DNA from: Ophiura sarsii
Taxonomy: Eukaryota; Echinodermata; Ophiuroidea; Amphilepidida; Ophiuridae
Assembly: GCA_035610835.1 (NCBI GenBank)
Contig: CM069442.1
Span: forward strand, 59,375,950-59,439,949
Length of the DNA: 64,000 nucleotides
Direction of reading: 5' to 3'
The notes under the pieces are model-generated. The model had not been told where the DNA came from. It searched no databases and saw nothing but the letters and a program-made list of their open reading frames with translations. Below, in pieces: positions 11,130-22,865 of the stretch. A program made the translations under genes and the position numbers. How positions within the stretch are numbered: position 1 is the stretch's first letter; each line of letters opens with the position of its first letter.

Positions 11130-12225
11130 TTTCAATGTACACCCCCGCAATTCGTTACGTTATCGTCCCCACTGCTTACCAATACGGCCGTTTTCTGCCC
11201 CCTCCCCACACACCATTTCCAACTTTACTAAAAATGTGTTATGCTTGATTATAACAAAGATGCGACATTGATAATTTTGTAGCGCTGATGGGTAGAGTTT
11301 TTCCTTTCAGCGCTAATAGTGGAAATCCTGATGCGCCATCAATCAATGATTAAAGTTATGAGACCTCGATGGCAAGGTCACTGATCGTCTTAACAGGAAT
11401 TTACTTCTCTTTCCTTGTAGACTCGTCTACTGAAATCAGATCCTGCTAATTCTTGCAACCAACCAACAAACTACCATTATGGCAAATCCCCACATTTGTT
11501 GTGACACGCATTACGCCCACATGGATTTATCACGAGCACAGGTCTGTATAATGTTTCAGAGATATGACCTTTGCAGCTATAGCAAAGACAATAACCTTAC
11601 CCTTACCTGCGAAAACCGAGGCTTAAAGGGGCATTGAGAGATTGCCGAGAAAAATGAAATTTGTACGTAGGAACCATGAAGTGCAATGATTTATTGAAAA
11701 ACAGTTGATTAATGGCGCTAGATTGAAATTTGGTTGAATCAAGTTATGTGGTGAGTGATGCTGATCAAATTACCAAATCGTGCAATTTTACATGACAGAC
11801 GGCGAATTAAAGTAAACGGTTTCAAATGGTAGATGGTATATGCCTAAGTATTACGTAGGTGTAAAAAACCTGATTTCTATAACATTTGAGGGCACATTCC
11901 CATAAGTGTCCTCAGTGCCCCTTTAATGCCATTGATACACGCATGAAGTCCAAATATTGATCCGAAGGTAATAAGTATCTCACTAGGAAACGATTTGGAA
12001 TAGGTTAGGACGTTTTTAAAGTTTTAAATGTCATTCTATGATAAAACTATATTCAATAGATGTAATGGCACACCATTACAATCCCTACTGATGTTACAAT
12101 ATCATGAATCTTACATCAAGCGTTGCATTGTTTGACACACTTCAATTACGAATGAACTCATAACACTATTACCCTCATTCATTTGCTTGTATAATATCTG
12201 CAAACTCAAACCTATTTTGATGGAG
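11130..12225 (+). repeat. Large repeat unit, partial copy Z
   Basis: Matches the 17090-18980 part of copy A and the corresponding part of copy B in the same order. Landmarks are TTACCAATACGGCCG near 11180, TAGCGCTGATGGGTAGAG near 11279, a CGATGGCAAGGTCACTGATCG block, ATTATGGCAAATCCCC near 11478, and CACACCATTACAATCCC near 12070. It is interrupted by the TTAA-target element at 11627-11922. The (GGT/GGC)n stretch and surrounding ~1 kb of copy A are missing. No coding potential. Confidence 0.85.
11627..11922. mobile_element. 296-bp MITE with TTAA duplication
   Basis: Starts AGGGGCATTGAGAG and ends CTCAGTGCCCCT, flanked by TTAA at 11623-11626 and 11923-11926. Copies A (near 18692) and B (near 28650) of the large repeat have the uninterrupted site GCTTAATRCCATTG, which confirms the insertion and the TTAA duplication. 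TTAA targets are used by piggyBac- and Kolobok-type elements. The interior has no transposase. A diverged relative lies at about 42595-42862. Confidence 0.85.
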
Positions 12226-12236
12226 CCTGAACTAAG

Positions 12237-12660
12237 ACACTTGTCCATGCTTCTGTGACCTCAAGGCTGGACTCTTGCAACAGCCTTCTGTATGGACTGC
12301 CTCAGAACATAATTTTTTGACAAGCTTCAGAACTGTGCAGCCAGATTTGTAACAAAAGTGCGAGGGTTTGTTCACATGTCGCCTGTTCTTCGCACCTTAT
12401 ACTGGCTGTCGATCAGAAAGAGAATTTTATTTAAAATCCTCCTGCTGACGCACAAAGCCAACAACGGATCTGCTCCACGGAATATCACGTACTAACTCGT
12501 AATCCACAAACCTAACCTGTCAGATTCCTTAGATCGTCTGCTGCTGAGAACCTTCTGCTAAACCCGCGCCTCCTTATAGAACATAAGAACTGTCACGTAT
12601 GGTGATCGCGCATTCTTAGTAGCTGCACCAAGGGACTGGAACAAACTGCTATCTAGACTT
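12237..12660 (+). pseudogene. Decayed CR1/L2-like LINE fragment
   Basis: The plus strand reads HASVTSRLDSCNSLLYGLP at about 12247-12303, the same C-terminal block seen at 4664, followed by pieces of the rest of that region in shifting frames. Corresponding DNA for the HWLPI-like region lies near 12400, and a final WNK-like piece lies near 12640. Many frameshifts and stops make it older than the 4664 copy. The 3' UTR and tail are not present; the next fragment begins directly after. Confidence 0.75.
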
Positions 12661-12666
12661 ATATCT

Positions 12667-13535
12667 ATGACAAAAACTGGAACAACTGCTCTAACTAATA
12701 TGTTTGATAAGGAGCATGCCGAATATAAAGATATCCTTGATAATAGAATGTTATGGGACTATATAAAAAATCAAACACGAACATTTACCATTTCATATTG
12801 TTCATGTAAAATCAAGAAAGGCATTATTAATGATCTAGAAGAAGAAAAAAATGATATTAGAATAGAGTTAACTCAAAATGACTCCAAAGAAAATCATATT
12901 AAATATGCTCGAGCAAAACTAAATTTAGAACTGGCCTGGCAAAATGTTACGAATGGAGCAAAAATAAAATCGAATAAGGTGGATACAGGAAGGGGAAAAG
13001 AATACTAAATATTTCTTAAATTTAGAGAAAAGGAATGTGGTGTCTAAAACAATAACGAGCTTAAAAAGAAAAGATGGAAGCATCATAACAGATGATGACG
13101 AATTACTTAAAGAACAGGTATAATATTACAAACAATTATATAAGAAAGACAAAGATATTGATCCAACAGTGTATCATAACATTAAATCTACATTTAATGT
13201 GAACAAACTGAATGATGGAGAAAAAATCAATGTGAAGGAAAACTTACGGTTGATGAATGCGAAAATGCTATGAAAGAAATGCAAAATAATAAAAGTCCTG
13301 GGTATGATGGACTTACAGTAGAGTTATACAAACATTTCTGGCCAAAGATAAAACATCTAGTAGTTCGTTCTTAAATGAAGGTTTTGTAGGGGTTTTGAAG
13401 GGGATAATGGCTTCGAGCCATAGGAAGGGAATTAATTACATTAATAAATAAGGGAAAAGATCTACAAAGAGAAAATCTGTCCAATTGGACACCTATTACT
13501 CTGATAAATGTTGATTATAAAATAGCAACAAATTT
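12667..13535 (+). pseudogene. L1/Tx1-like LINE reverse transcriptase fragment
   Basis: A first frame (12667-13008) reads a charged pre-RT region with EHAEYKDILDNRMLWDYIKN. After a frameshift near 13005 the sequence reads YFLNLEKRNVVSKTITSLK, then a YYKQLYKKDKDID-like block, and near 13435-13530 LITLINKGKDLQRENLSNW followed by TPITLINVDYKIATNF. These are the pre-RT and first RT motifs of L1/Tx1-group elements (an ENLSNWRPISLLNVDYKI-like block). Stops interrupt the region between. The fragment ends where copy A of the large repeat begins. Confidence 0.8.
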
Positions 13536-13987
13536 CTTTTTTTTTGCATCTCTCGCAGATTTGTCGCAAATTGTAGAACGTATTAAGATGTTAAGTACAT
13601 ATTATTATAATAACAGATACTCATTCCGTGCAATATATTAAGGAGCCTCAGAAATCCTTAGAGGCATGATCACTTTATATCATTACAAATTAAACATTCA
13701 AGCAATTCTTGTGTCGTCTGTTTCCTGTTGCTGATATCTCTGATTGAATAATGTGACGTTTTAAATCAATGCCTTGAAGCACATGTTGCTTCTAATTAAA
13801 CGTAGTTTGTATGTATGAGGGGTTCCTGGAGGGTTCGTTAGTATCATCCAATACTTTACAACTCGGTGTTGTTACTTTAGAAAAGTATGATTTCATTAAT
13901 ATCAGTATTGTTACAAGCACTTGTGCGGCACTCAGCGACATGTGCAAGACAAGAACAAAATACAAATGCTAGCAAATTAACCCTTAA

Positions 13988-14252
13988 CCCTAACCCTACT
14001 TCACCACACGGCAACAACACGGCCAGCCTTTTTATAATCCGGCGTGCAAATTTTAGGGCTACAAAATGGACCCAGGCTATATTACGAGGCGAATATACTG
14101 AGCCGAGTAGCATTGGCAGCCGTGGTGTAATGGAATGGAGATTAGCTTTGGTGCAGGAGGTCCGCGGTTCAAATCCCTGGGGGGGGGGGGGGGGGGGTCG
14201 GGGTGACCTTTTACTAAAAAAACTGTTGCCGTGTGGTGTTATAGAGTTAGGG
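13988..14252 (+). mobile_element. tRNA-bearing CCCTAAC element T1 (265 bp), TTAA target
   Basis: Left end CCCTAACCCTAC and right end GAGTTAGGG belong to a ~29-bp inverted repeat (about 25 of 29 matching, including a perfect CACCACACGGCAACA part). TTAA flanks both ends (13984-13987, 14253-14256). Copies B and C carry an unfilled site here (near 20010 and 29950), reading CCCATAACGATC. Inside are an ATGGACCCAGG block, a TATA-like CTATATTA (14077-14084), an imperfect palindrome (14088-14104), a tRNA-like module, a G-run, and TTTT (14209-14212). No transposase. The TTAA|CCC ends suggest piggyBac-like mobilisation; this is inference. Confidence 0.8.
14116..14181 (+). other. tRNA-like module, tRNA-Pro(TGG)-like
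   Basis: The A box TGGTGTAATGG (14123-14133) fits the consensus exactly, and the B box GGTTCAAATCC (14166-14176) fits with CAA for CGA. Box spacing is 43 bp, as in type I tRNA genes. The anticodon-loop region reads CTTTGGTG and the flanking bases resemble tRNA-Pro(TGG). The acceptor arms do not pair well and the 3' side runs into a long G-run, so this is a pseudo-tRNA or SINE-like head, not a functional tRNA gene. Confidence 0.7.
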
Positions 14253-16141
14253 TTAATGGTCATTCCTTTAATCCGAATTAATCCATTTATCGTAAACAAC
14301 TGACGTAGGTTACGAACTAAACAATTTGATATTTACAACGTGAATCATTAGCGCCCCGTTTACTTCGTTTAGAAACATGCCCAGTTAGTATGGACTGTGT
14401 GTATCACGTGCGAGGTCAAATAGCGCTGTACTGTCAATCACTCAGCTCAAACCAAACTAAATAAAACGATATTCACAATTAACGCTCACGTATATTTCAA
14501 GGACACTTTAGGCGACATTTCCAGGTAATATGTTTTTATAAATGTACGGCGTGGATATAATATTATTACAAGTTGACGAAAGACTTTGAATATCATTAGA
14601 AAACTACATCTAAACGAAGACTAAATTAAAGACTGCACAGACACAATATCAACACTCATGTCAAAGCCCGTACACTTTCGAATAACCATACTGAATCTTA
14701 AGCAGGGTAACTCATTAGGAGTTACAACCATTTAGTAGATTTTCTTATCTGAAGCTACATTTCAATAGAAATTTTCAGTGAAAATTGGCAAAATGTTAAT
14801 GTAAACGAACTTGCTTTGTCACGAATAACTTGGGGCGTTAGACTGTAGTGTCTATTTTCTCGCCAATTACCGTGGTAATTACCCGCCAAAATAACCATTT
14901 TCAATCCTTTTTTTTTAAACACTTAAATCGTATTTTTACACAATTTCCTAAGTTCGAAATTTTGCTTGTTTGTTTGTTATAACATTTACGTATTTATATT
15001 TGTCTTGTTTTTCCGAGCCCATTCATATCTTTATTAAAATCATAAATAAATTATCATAATTTGTATCCAAATATGTCTAGAAAACGGAATTGACTTGGCT
15101 TTGGAATGTATAATCATAAACGATTCCGTTTCATTCCATGATGACATACAGATATTTTGGTTTGTAGACAGTAATGTCTGGTTATGCCGCGATAATTTGC
15201 CAATTTCGCCTTCCTGCACTCGAGACATGTAATTATGTCTTCAAAGATGGTTATCATAACTCACAGATAGTGCATAACTCCACGTACACGTGTCTCATCC
15301 GAGAAAAAAAGATATATGGATGATTTCATTCTTTCCAGCTCTTCTTAAATGTCCGATATGGAAGATTTCTTATTTGCAAATGATTAAACAGTATTCAAAC
15401 TATCCAATGACACAAAGCTCATTTTCATACATCGTCTGAATGTTAAACTTGCTGCTGTTATGTTTTATGTCAGTTTCGGTCATCAAACAGGCAGAGAGGA
15501 TTATAAGCACATTTAACCTCTAGACATAGACAAGGATTATTAGATATCCAACTTCTATTTCGCCGTGATCTATTTTGCAGAAAATAATAAAATATGAAAA
15601 TCAATTTATTTAATCAAAAATGGGTGATAGGTTTATGACCTCAATACTAAGACATTCAATAGTGCCAAAATTGCTACCACCATCGTCTGCAAAATTATAG
15701 CACAGGTATACAAAACCCGAATAAATTCCGATGAAACATCATGGTAACTTATCTTAAACTGATCAAAGTGTCAGCATTTGAAATTCTATTAAGGAGGATA
15801 GCGTGGCATATAATGATCAAAAAGGTTAAGAGTAACCCGGAGAGATGGCGTCCATTAACGTCCATTCCTTCAGTTGAAACGTATATCACCCGGGAAAACC
15901 AAGAAATGTCGTGTAACACAGCTGGTAAATATTTTCGTGCTTTGTCATACAGGGTGAGTAAAAACAAACCTGTACTCAACTACGGGATTTTATTTCTAAA
16001 GATTCAAATGATTAAAAAGTTACACACTCTGCTTTTAAACTATTCAATGACGAAAGCCCATTTACGTAAATTGTCCAAATGTTAACCTTGTTGCTGCTAT
16101 GTTTTATGTCAGTTTCGCTCACAAAAGAGCAAAAAGGATTA

Positions 16142-16193
16142 TAGGCACATTGAACCTCTATAGACATGTCTATATCTAGAGGTTCAATGTGCC
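16142..16193. repeat. Short palindrome with 16-bp arms
   Basis: AGGCACATTGAACCTC and its complement GAGGTTCAATGTGCCT are separated by 20 bp. Copy B at the same place (near 26415) has only the left arm, so the palindrome arose by a local inverted duplication in copy A. Confidence 0.8.
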
Positions 16194-16589
16194 TCTAGAT
16201 ATAGACATGTGTTATTAGATATCTAACTTCCATTTCGCCGTGACATAGGCCTATTTTGCAGAGAATAGTAGATATTAAAATCAATTTATTTAATTAAAAA
16301 TAGGTGATGGGTTTATGACCTCAATACTAAGACACTCAATAGTGCCAATATTGCTTCCACCACCGTCTGCAAAATTATAGCACAGGACATAAAACCCGAA
16401 TAAATGCCGATGAAACATCATGGTAACTTATCTTAAACTGATCAAAGTTTCAGCATTTGAAGCCCTGTAAGCGACAGATTGGTATAATATCAAGGTAATA
16501 TTTCACAAATAAACTGAAATTTAAAAAGCCTTAAAGTATGTCCTTAGGTGAAATTTGTGTTCATGATATGTTGTATGAAGTATTTAACT

Positions 16590-16590
<1 letters not shown>

Positions 16591-16622
<32 letters not shown>

Positions 16623-16650
16623 GCATTTATAATGCGCCGTCAATCTAGGT
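16591..16650 (-). repeat. (TAA)n with CR1/L2-like 3' terminus
   Basis: A (TAA)n run at 16591-16621 is followed by TGGCATTTATAATGCGCCG. On the minus strand this reads GGCGCATTATAAATGCCA then (TTA)n, the usual terminal form of CR1/L2-type elements. It is absent at the same place in copies B and C, so it is probably a very short 5'-truncated insertion. Confidence 0.55.
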
Positions 16651-17798
16651 AAAACTGTAAACATTATATTATTTAGTCCATATCGATCAATACCCGAATG
16701 AATCCGACTTGAACTTTGATATGTAACTATCAAAAACCTTGTTGAGAATAGTTTTAGCTTGTGAGGCGGTTCCTTAATATATAAATTTGCATCAGAAATT
16801 AATAAGTTTTATAACACGTAATATTGGGAGCTGCTAACATATGCTTAAAAATATATCGTCGGGCGGTCTGTGTTAAATGAGTAAGCCCCGCCGTATCCAT
16901 GTGAGTTTTGTAAGTCACTTTATATTGAATAAACTCAACTCCGAAATTGCACAATATTAATGTATTTCTTATTGTTTTCACTTCCAGAGCTTTGTGCACA
17001 ACTATACGTCGTATTAAGAATCTCTCTACAAAGAGTTTTAAGTCTGCACCCACAACGATCTATGTACCGTGAAACCGTGTTGGATTTCAAAATAATATCG
17101 TCCCAAATGCTTACCAATACGGCCGTTTTCTGCCACACTCCCCCACTATTTCCAACTTCACTAAAAAGTTCAATGTGTTATGCTTGTTCATAACAAAGAT
17201 GCGACATTGATAATTTTGTAGCGCTGATTGGTAGAGTTTGTCCTTTCAGCGCCAATAGTGGAAATCCTGATGCGCCATCAATCAATTATTATAAGATTTG
17301 AGACCACGATGGCAAGGTCACTGATCGTCTGAACAGGGATACTTCTCTTTCCTTGCACGTCAAATAAAGGCGTCGATGCAGACCAGGCCAGGAAGCGGCT
17401 GTACATGGCCATGGAGTTTAATGACTGTAATCAGATCCTGCTAATTCTTGCAACCAAACAACAAACTAACCATTGTGGCAAATCCCCCGATCCGTTGTGA
17501 GACGCATTACGCCCATGGATTTATCATGAGCATGGTTCTGTATAATGTTTCAGGGATATGACCTTTGCAGTTATGGCCATGTGTTTTGAACTCACCACCC
17601 AAAAAGGGTGTTGGGTTGCATTTTTGGTGACAAATCATCCATATCTCTCTATTAACTTAACAACTAAATGTGGTAGAGCTATGGTTTAGGTGTCATCCGA
17701 AAGCCCTTTTTATCTAGCTACAATGTGTGAATACATCAGGTATTTTTATAACTGTTTGGCTGAGATATGATTGATTATATTTCAAAAGTCGGGAGTGA

Positions 17799-17809
17799 TG
17801 GTGGTGGTG

Positions 17810-17840
<31 letters not shown>

Positions 17841-17877
17841 TGGTGGCGGCGGCGGTGGCGGTGGCGGTGGCGGTGGC

Positions 17878-17909
<32 letters not shown>

Positions 17910-17921
17910 TGGCGGTGGCGC
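17799..17921 (+). repeat. (GGT/GGC)n microsatellite
   Basis: About 120 bp of GGTGGCGGT-type triplets on the plus strand. Copy B has only a short GGTGGCGGCGGCAG remnant at 27783-27797, so it expanded in copy A or contracted in B. It produces a spurious alanine/valine-rich frame. Confidence 0.95.
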
Positions 17922-20260
17922 TGTGTAAAATTTCTATGGGGAATATAGAAAAGTACCCAATTCTAAGTTCAATTTACAATAACTCATCTATGTATGGTAC
18001 AAACATGATTTTATAGATTGTTTTATATTCTATAAGTTTCTGTTTCTACAAAAATGGCAACTATTATGTAGCATTTGTAATCATGAATCGATTTCATTGT
18101 CCTTGGTTTTCTCCCTATTCGCTACACAGTGAACTTGCCCTAATTCATCGGTTTTACATACATTACTATAACAAAAAAAAGAATTCAACCGATGATAGCA
18201 CAATCATACATTTTTGGAAAGCTCTCAAAAAGGGGAATTCAAAAATGGCGTTTAAATCAGGATAGGGTGCATACCCCAAAAATATATGTGTTAACTCTAA
18301 TAAATGTGAAATGTAAACGTTTGTGCTCATTCATTTCCCGATATAGTATATTTCAGAAAGTTACCCTTGACAACCTTGAGGGGTAATTGTATGAGGAACT
18401 AATATGCACAATCATAATTGGTATAGGTATACAAATATTATTGAGCTTTAATCAAAATATGAAGAAGAACAAAATCGATATTTTTGAACATTCTTAATCA
18501 CAACATGTTAGCATTAGGTCATATCCAAATTCCAATATCATATTTGAATTTCTAGTGAGATTTCCTCTCAGAAAATGTAATACTTGTTATGGGGTTTTCG
18601 CCGTTCGAAATCAGTGTACTATAGGCCGTGAGTGACCGATTCCAGTTCTATATACTATAGCAAAGACTATAACCTTCCCCTTAATTGAGAAATCCGATGC
18701 TTAATACCATTGAGATAGCATTATAGATGAGAGGTCCAAATATTAATCCGCAGGTAATAAGTATCACACTATGAAACGATTTGGAATAGGTTAGGACGTT
18801 TTTAAGTTTTGAATTTCATTCTTTGATAAAACTCTTCTATATTCATAAGATGAAATGGCACACCATTACAATCCCTACTGATGTTATAATATCATGAATC
18901 TTACATCAAGCGTTGCATTGTTTGACGCACTTATATTACGTATAAACTCTTAACAATACCCTCATTCAGGAAGCAGGATATGCATAACATTGCGGGGTAA
19001 AACAATGGGTCAAATGTTATACAGTTTTAGGAAAACGTTTCTCAACAGGTAGTTGAGAGGTGGGGATGTCAGCATATCGTTGTCAGATGCAAAACATGTC
19101 AAAATTAAGTTTGTTTACAAATAAGTTGAACGATATTATGCACAGGTTAGTTAAGTCTCTCAAATTAGATTTACTGAAGCCGGTTTGAAAAAAATATGAA
19201 CATTTCCAGACAAATTTCCAAATCTGAGCAGACTTGTGAACTGCACTATATTTCACTACTCATTGAAAGAAATAAATGAGTGTTTTGGAGCCTCAGAAAT
19301 CCTCACAGGCATTTTCATGTGTATCATTACAAATTAAACATTTAAGCAACTATTGTTTCGTCTGTTTCCTGTTTCTGATACCTCTGATTAAATAATCTGA
19401 CTGTATAAATCAATGCCTTGAAGCACATGTTGCTCGTAATTAAATAACGATTGTACTGATGAGGGGTTTTCCGAAATATCGCTTTGGAGAAATCAAAAGC
19501 ATCATAACAAGAATACACCATAGATTTGTTCCCTTATGCCGAAAGGGAGTGACATCTGACAGCAAAATTACACAATTCAATCTTTTTTCTCTCGCAGATT
19601 TGTCGCAAATTGTAGTACATGTACATATTATACTAATAACAGATACTCATTACGTGCAATATATTAAGGAGCCTCAGAAATCCTTAGAGGCATGTTCACT
19701 TACATTACAAATTAAACATTCAAGCAATTCTTGTGTCGTCTGTTTCCTGTTGCTGATATCTCTTATTGAATAATGTGACGTTTTAAATCAATGCCTTGAA
19801 GCACATGTTGCTTCTAATTAAACGTAGTTTTTATCTATGAGGGGTTCCTGGAGGGTTCGTTAGTATCATCCAATACTTTACAACTCGGTGGTTGTTACTT
19901 TAAAAAAGTAAGATTTCATCAACATCAGTATTGTTATCTTAACTAGCACTTGTGCGATACTCAGCGACGTGTGCAAGACAAGATTAAAATACAAATGCTA
20001 GCAAATTAACCCATAACGATCAATCGGTTAATCCGAATTAATCCATTAATCGTATACAACTGATAGGATACGAAGTTTAATAATTTTATATTAACAACGT
20101 CAGTCATTAGTGCTTCCGTTTACTTCGTTTGGATAACATACCTAGTTGATATGGACTGTGTGTATCACGTGCGAGGTAAAATAGCGTTTTACTGTCAATC
20201 ACTCAGCACAAACCAAACTAAATAAAACGATATTCACAATTAACGCTCACGTATATTTCA

Positions 20261-20588
20261 CCCGGAGGGGGGGGGGGGGGGGGGGGGGGGGGTACTCGGA
20301 TTTGGTTTGGTCGGGGGTGTGCCGCTGGAGATTCAAAACCCCTACCCATTTCTAAGGGTGATTTTGGAAAAATCGGTACCCATTTTTAGGGGTTTTGCTT
20401 CATTTTAGACCAAATTTTCGCGAAAATAGACCTAATTTTGGCACATTTTCGCGAAAATAGACAAACAGGACCCATGTCTAAGGATTTTTCAGTTGAAAAG
20501 CCTACTCATGGCTAAGGATGTCTCATGAAAAAACGACCCACTGGAGCGGCACGTCCCCGTATACCTTACATACGTGAGTACCACCGGG
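20261..20588. mobile_element. 328-bp hAT-like non-autonomous element, 8-bp duplication
   Basis: Begins CCCGGAGG and ends CCACCGGG (7 of 8 inverted bases match), with ATATTTCA at both borders (20253-20260 and 20589-20596). Copies A (14491) and C (30569) keep the empty site GTATATTTCAAGGACAC. An 8-bp duplication is characteristic of hAT. A G-run of about 26 follows the left end. The interior has repeated themes TTTTCGCGAAAATAGAC and ACCCATTTNTA. No transposase. The G-run next to GGTACTCGGATTTG is typical of a widespread invertebrate non-autonomous family, from general knowledge. Confidence 0.85.
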
Positions 20589-21238
20589 ATATTTCAAGGA
20601 CACGTTAGGCGACATTTCCAGGTAAAATGGGTTTTTTTATAAATGTACGGCGTATATACCAGTTGACGAAAGAATTTAAATATCATTAGAAAACTACACC
20701 TAAACGAAGAATAAATTAAAGGCTGCACAGACACAATATCAACACTCATGTCAAAGCCAGTACACTTTCAAATAACCATACTGCATCTTAAGCAGATGTT
20801 GTTGCTGTTAATATGACATTTAAAAGTACTATAAGCAAAGATGATGACACCAAGGATATTCAAATATAACATCCTATCACTGCACGTTATGCTGCGTACC
20901 TAAGGTATTTAAAAATTCAATCGGTTTTACTTTCTATCAGTCTCATCACGTGTGACAAGTATATTCGAATCAGGAACAGGATCGTTCATTGACAACATTC
21001 AATGGTAGTTTTGGTTAGTTATAGTACTTTTCTCGAGAAAGGAGCAAAGGATAAAAATGCACCTAAACGGTCTTATCTGGTCTAGCTATGGTTGTAGAGG
21101 TATCTAAGTAGGTTTAAACATATTTTCTGACCAAGGTAACTCATTATGATTAAATTCAAGTTACAACCATTTAGTAAATTTTCTTATCTGAAGCTAAATT
21201 TCAATAGACATTTTCATTGAAAATTGGCAAAATGTTAA

Positions 21239-22167
21239 AAGTAGAGTCATTTTCTTGGATTCCGTGACCATTTTCTTCCTACCTTAGTTTCTTAGTGAAT
21301 TTGTCAACTAGAACCATTTTAAAAGAAAATGAGCCCCCATGCATTTCTCAAAAGTGACGGGAACGTTCTTTTATAGCGCAAATTCCAAAATGGCCGCCAT
21401 ACAGGGGCCCAAAAATTCAAATGGCTTTAATTAAGCTAAAAAGCACACCAAATTGTTCGGCTGAGCACAAGGATTCAGAAAAAGTATAGTTTGCTATACT
21501 TCCGATGTTTGGTTAACGAGTTATCGGGTAAAATGTAAAAAGGTCGTTGACCTTTACGTATGGGGTCAAAATTTAAACTTGCTCCGATTTTGAAAAATGA
21601 TATCTCAAATTGTTCGTCTGATTGCAAGGATTCCAGAAATTATAGTTTTTACCACCTAGAGTGTCTGTTGTACCTTATAAAGGGGTCAAAAGGTCAGATT
21701 CTATATAGGTCAGTATACCTTGACCTTTTGACCTACACAAAATATTCCCGGTGGTAAAAAAACAACTATTTCTGGAATCCTTGTGATCATACTAACAATA
21801 TGAGATATTGTTTTTCAAAATCGGAGAAATTTATATTTTGACCCCATATGTAAAGGTCAACGACCTTTTTACGTTTTACCCGATAACTCGTTAACCAAAC
21901 ATCGGAAGTATAGCAAACTATACTTTTTCGGAATCCTTGTGCTCAGCCGAACAATTTGGTGTGCTTTTTAGCTTAGTTAAAGCCATTTGAATTTTTGGGC
22001 CCCTGTATGGCGGCCATTTTGGAATTGCGCTATAAAAGAACGTTCCCGTCACTTTTGAGAAATGCATGGGGGCTCATTTTCTTTTAAAATGGTTCTAGTT
22101 GACAAATTCACTAAGAAACTAAGGTAGGAAGAAAATGGTCACGGAATCCAAGAAAATGACTCTACTA
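21239..22167. mobile_element. 929-bp foldback element with ~420-bp arms
   Basis: The left arm (from GTAGAGTCATTTTCTTGG at 21241) and right arm (ending CCAAGAAAATGACTCTAC at 22165) are almost perfect reverse complements for about 420 bp, with a short centre near 21660-21750 around a second inverted pair (TGACCTTTTGACC). TAA, or minimally TA, is duplicated at the borders. Copies A (14792) and C (31235) carry the empty site AAAATGTTAATGTAAACG. A single right-arm copy is at 51640-51995. Contains ATGGCGGCCAT-type palindromic words. No transposase. Confidence 0.88.
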
Positions 22168-22865
22168 TAATGTAAACGAACTTGCTTTGTCACGAATAGT
22201 TTGGGGCGTTACACTGTAGTGTCTATTTTCTCGCCAATTACCGTGGTAATTACGCGCCAAAATAACCATTTTCAATCTCTTTTTTTGTTTTGGTAAACAC
22301 TTAAATGGTATTTTTACACAATTTCCTAATTTCGAAATTTTGTTTGTTTGTTATAACGGTTACGTATTTATATTTGTCTTGTTTTTCCGAGCTCATTCAT
22401 ATCTTTATTGAAATCATAAATAAATTATCATAAATGTTATCCAAATAGGTCTAGAAAACTTAATTGACTTGGCATTGGAATGTATAATCATAAACGATTC
22501 CGTTTCATTCCATGATGACATGCAGATATTTTGGTTTGCAGATAGTAATGTCTCGTTATGCGGCGATAATTTGCCAATTTCGCCTTCCTTCACTCGAGAC
22601 ATGTTATAATGAGGGTTCTTCAAAGATGGTTATCATAACTCCACGTACTTACTCGATTTATTGTACATTGGCTTGCCAAGCATTTTCTCTAATAATACAG
22701 AGCTGACAGCTATAATAACAATTAATAAAAATAGGTATTACTAATTATGTGTTGTTATGTAGATTGAGATAATTTACTACAAAGCGTACAAGTATGTGAA
22801 CCTCGATAATTAGTATACGATAATTTGTTTAGGTATCGACTATTCATTTGCTAATCAATCCTTAA

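Larger units (their letters stand above)
13536..19590 (+). repeat. Large repeat unit, copy A (~6 kb)
   Basis: Landmarks in order, with positions in copies B and C: CGCAGATTTGTCGCAAATTG (13555; 19596; 29529), GTGTGTATCACGTGCG (14398; 20160; 30098), a 190-bp block with CATTCCATGATGACAT (15040; 22414; 31939), GTGTCTCATCCGAGAA (15290; 25568; 34611), GTCGGGCGGTCTG or a variant (16857; 27030; 38247), and GTGAAACCGTGTTGGATTTC (17069; 27237; 41992). Relative to B, about 2.9 kb (B 22640-25560) is missing here. No open frame is conserved convincingly, and no coding function is assigned. An internal partial duplication exists: about 15480-15740 resembles 16110-16440. Confidence 0.85.

Noticed and set aside
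13984..14000. CCCTAACCCTA as interstitial telomere repeat
   Set aside because: Only about two TTAGGG-type units occur, and they are mirrored at the other end of a defined element with TTAA borders, so they are read as element termini.
13888..14303. Frames of 138-140 residues on both strands over T1
   Set aside because: They run through the tRNA-like module and the G-run. Translation across a tRNA-like sequence and a homopolymer is not evidence of a gene.
15040..15228. A minus-strand frame of 62-69 residues open in copies A, B and C (also 22414 and 31939)
   Set aside because: The copies are too alike for open frames to mean selection. Copies D and E share a one-base deletion that breaks the frame and lack the start codon, and there is no family motif.
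17771..18016. Alanine/valine-rich frame
   Set aside because: It is the translation of a (GGT/GGC)n microsatellite.
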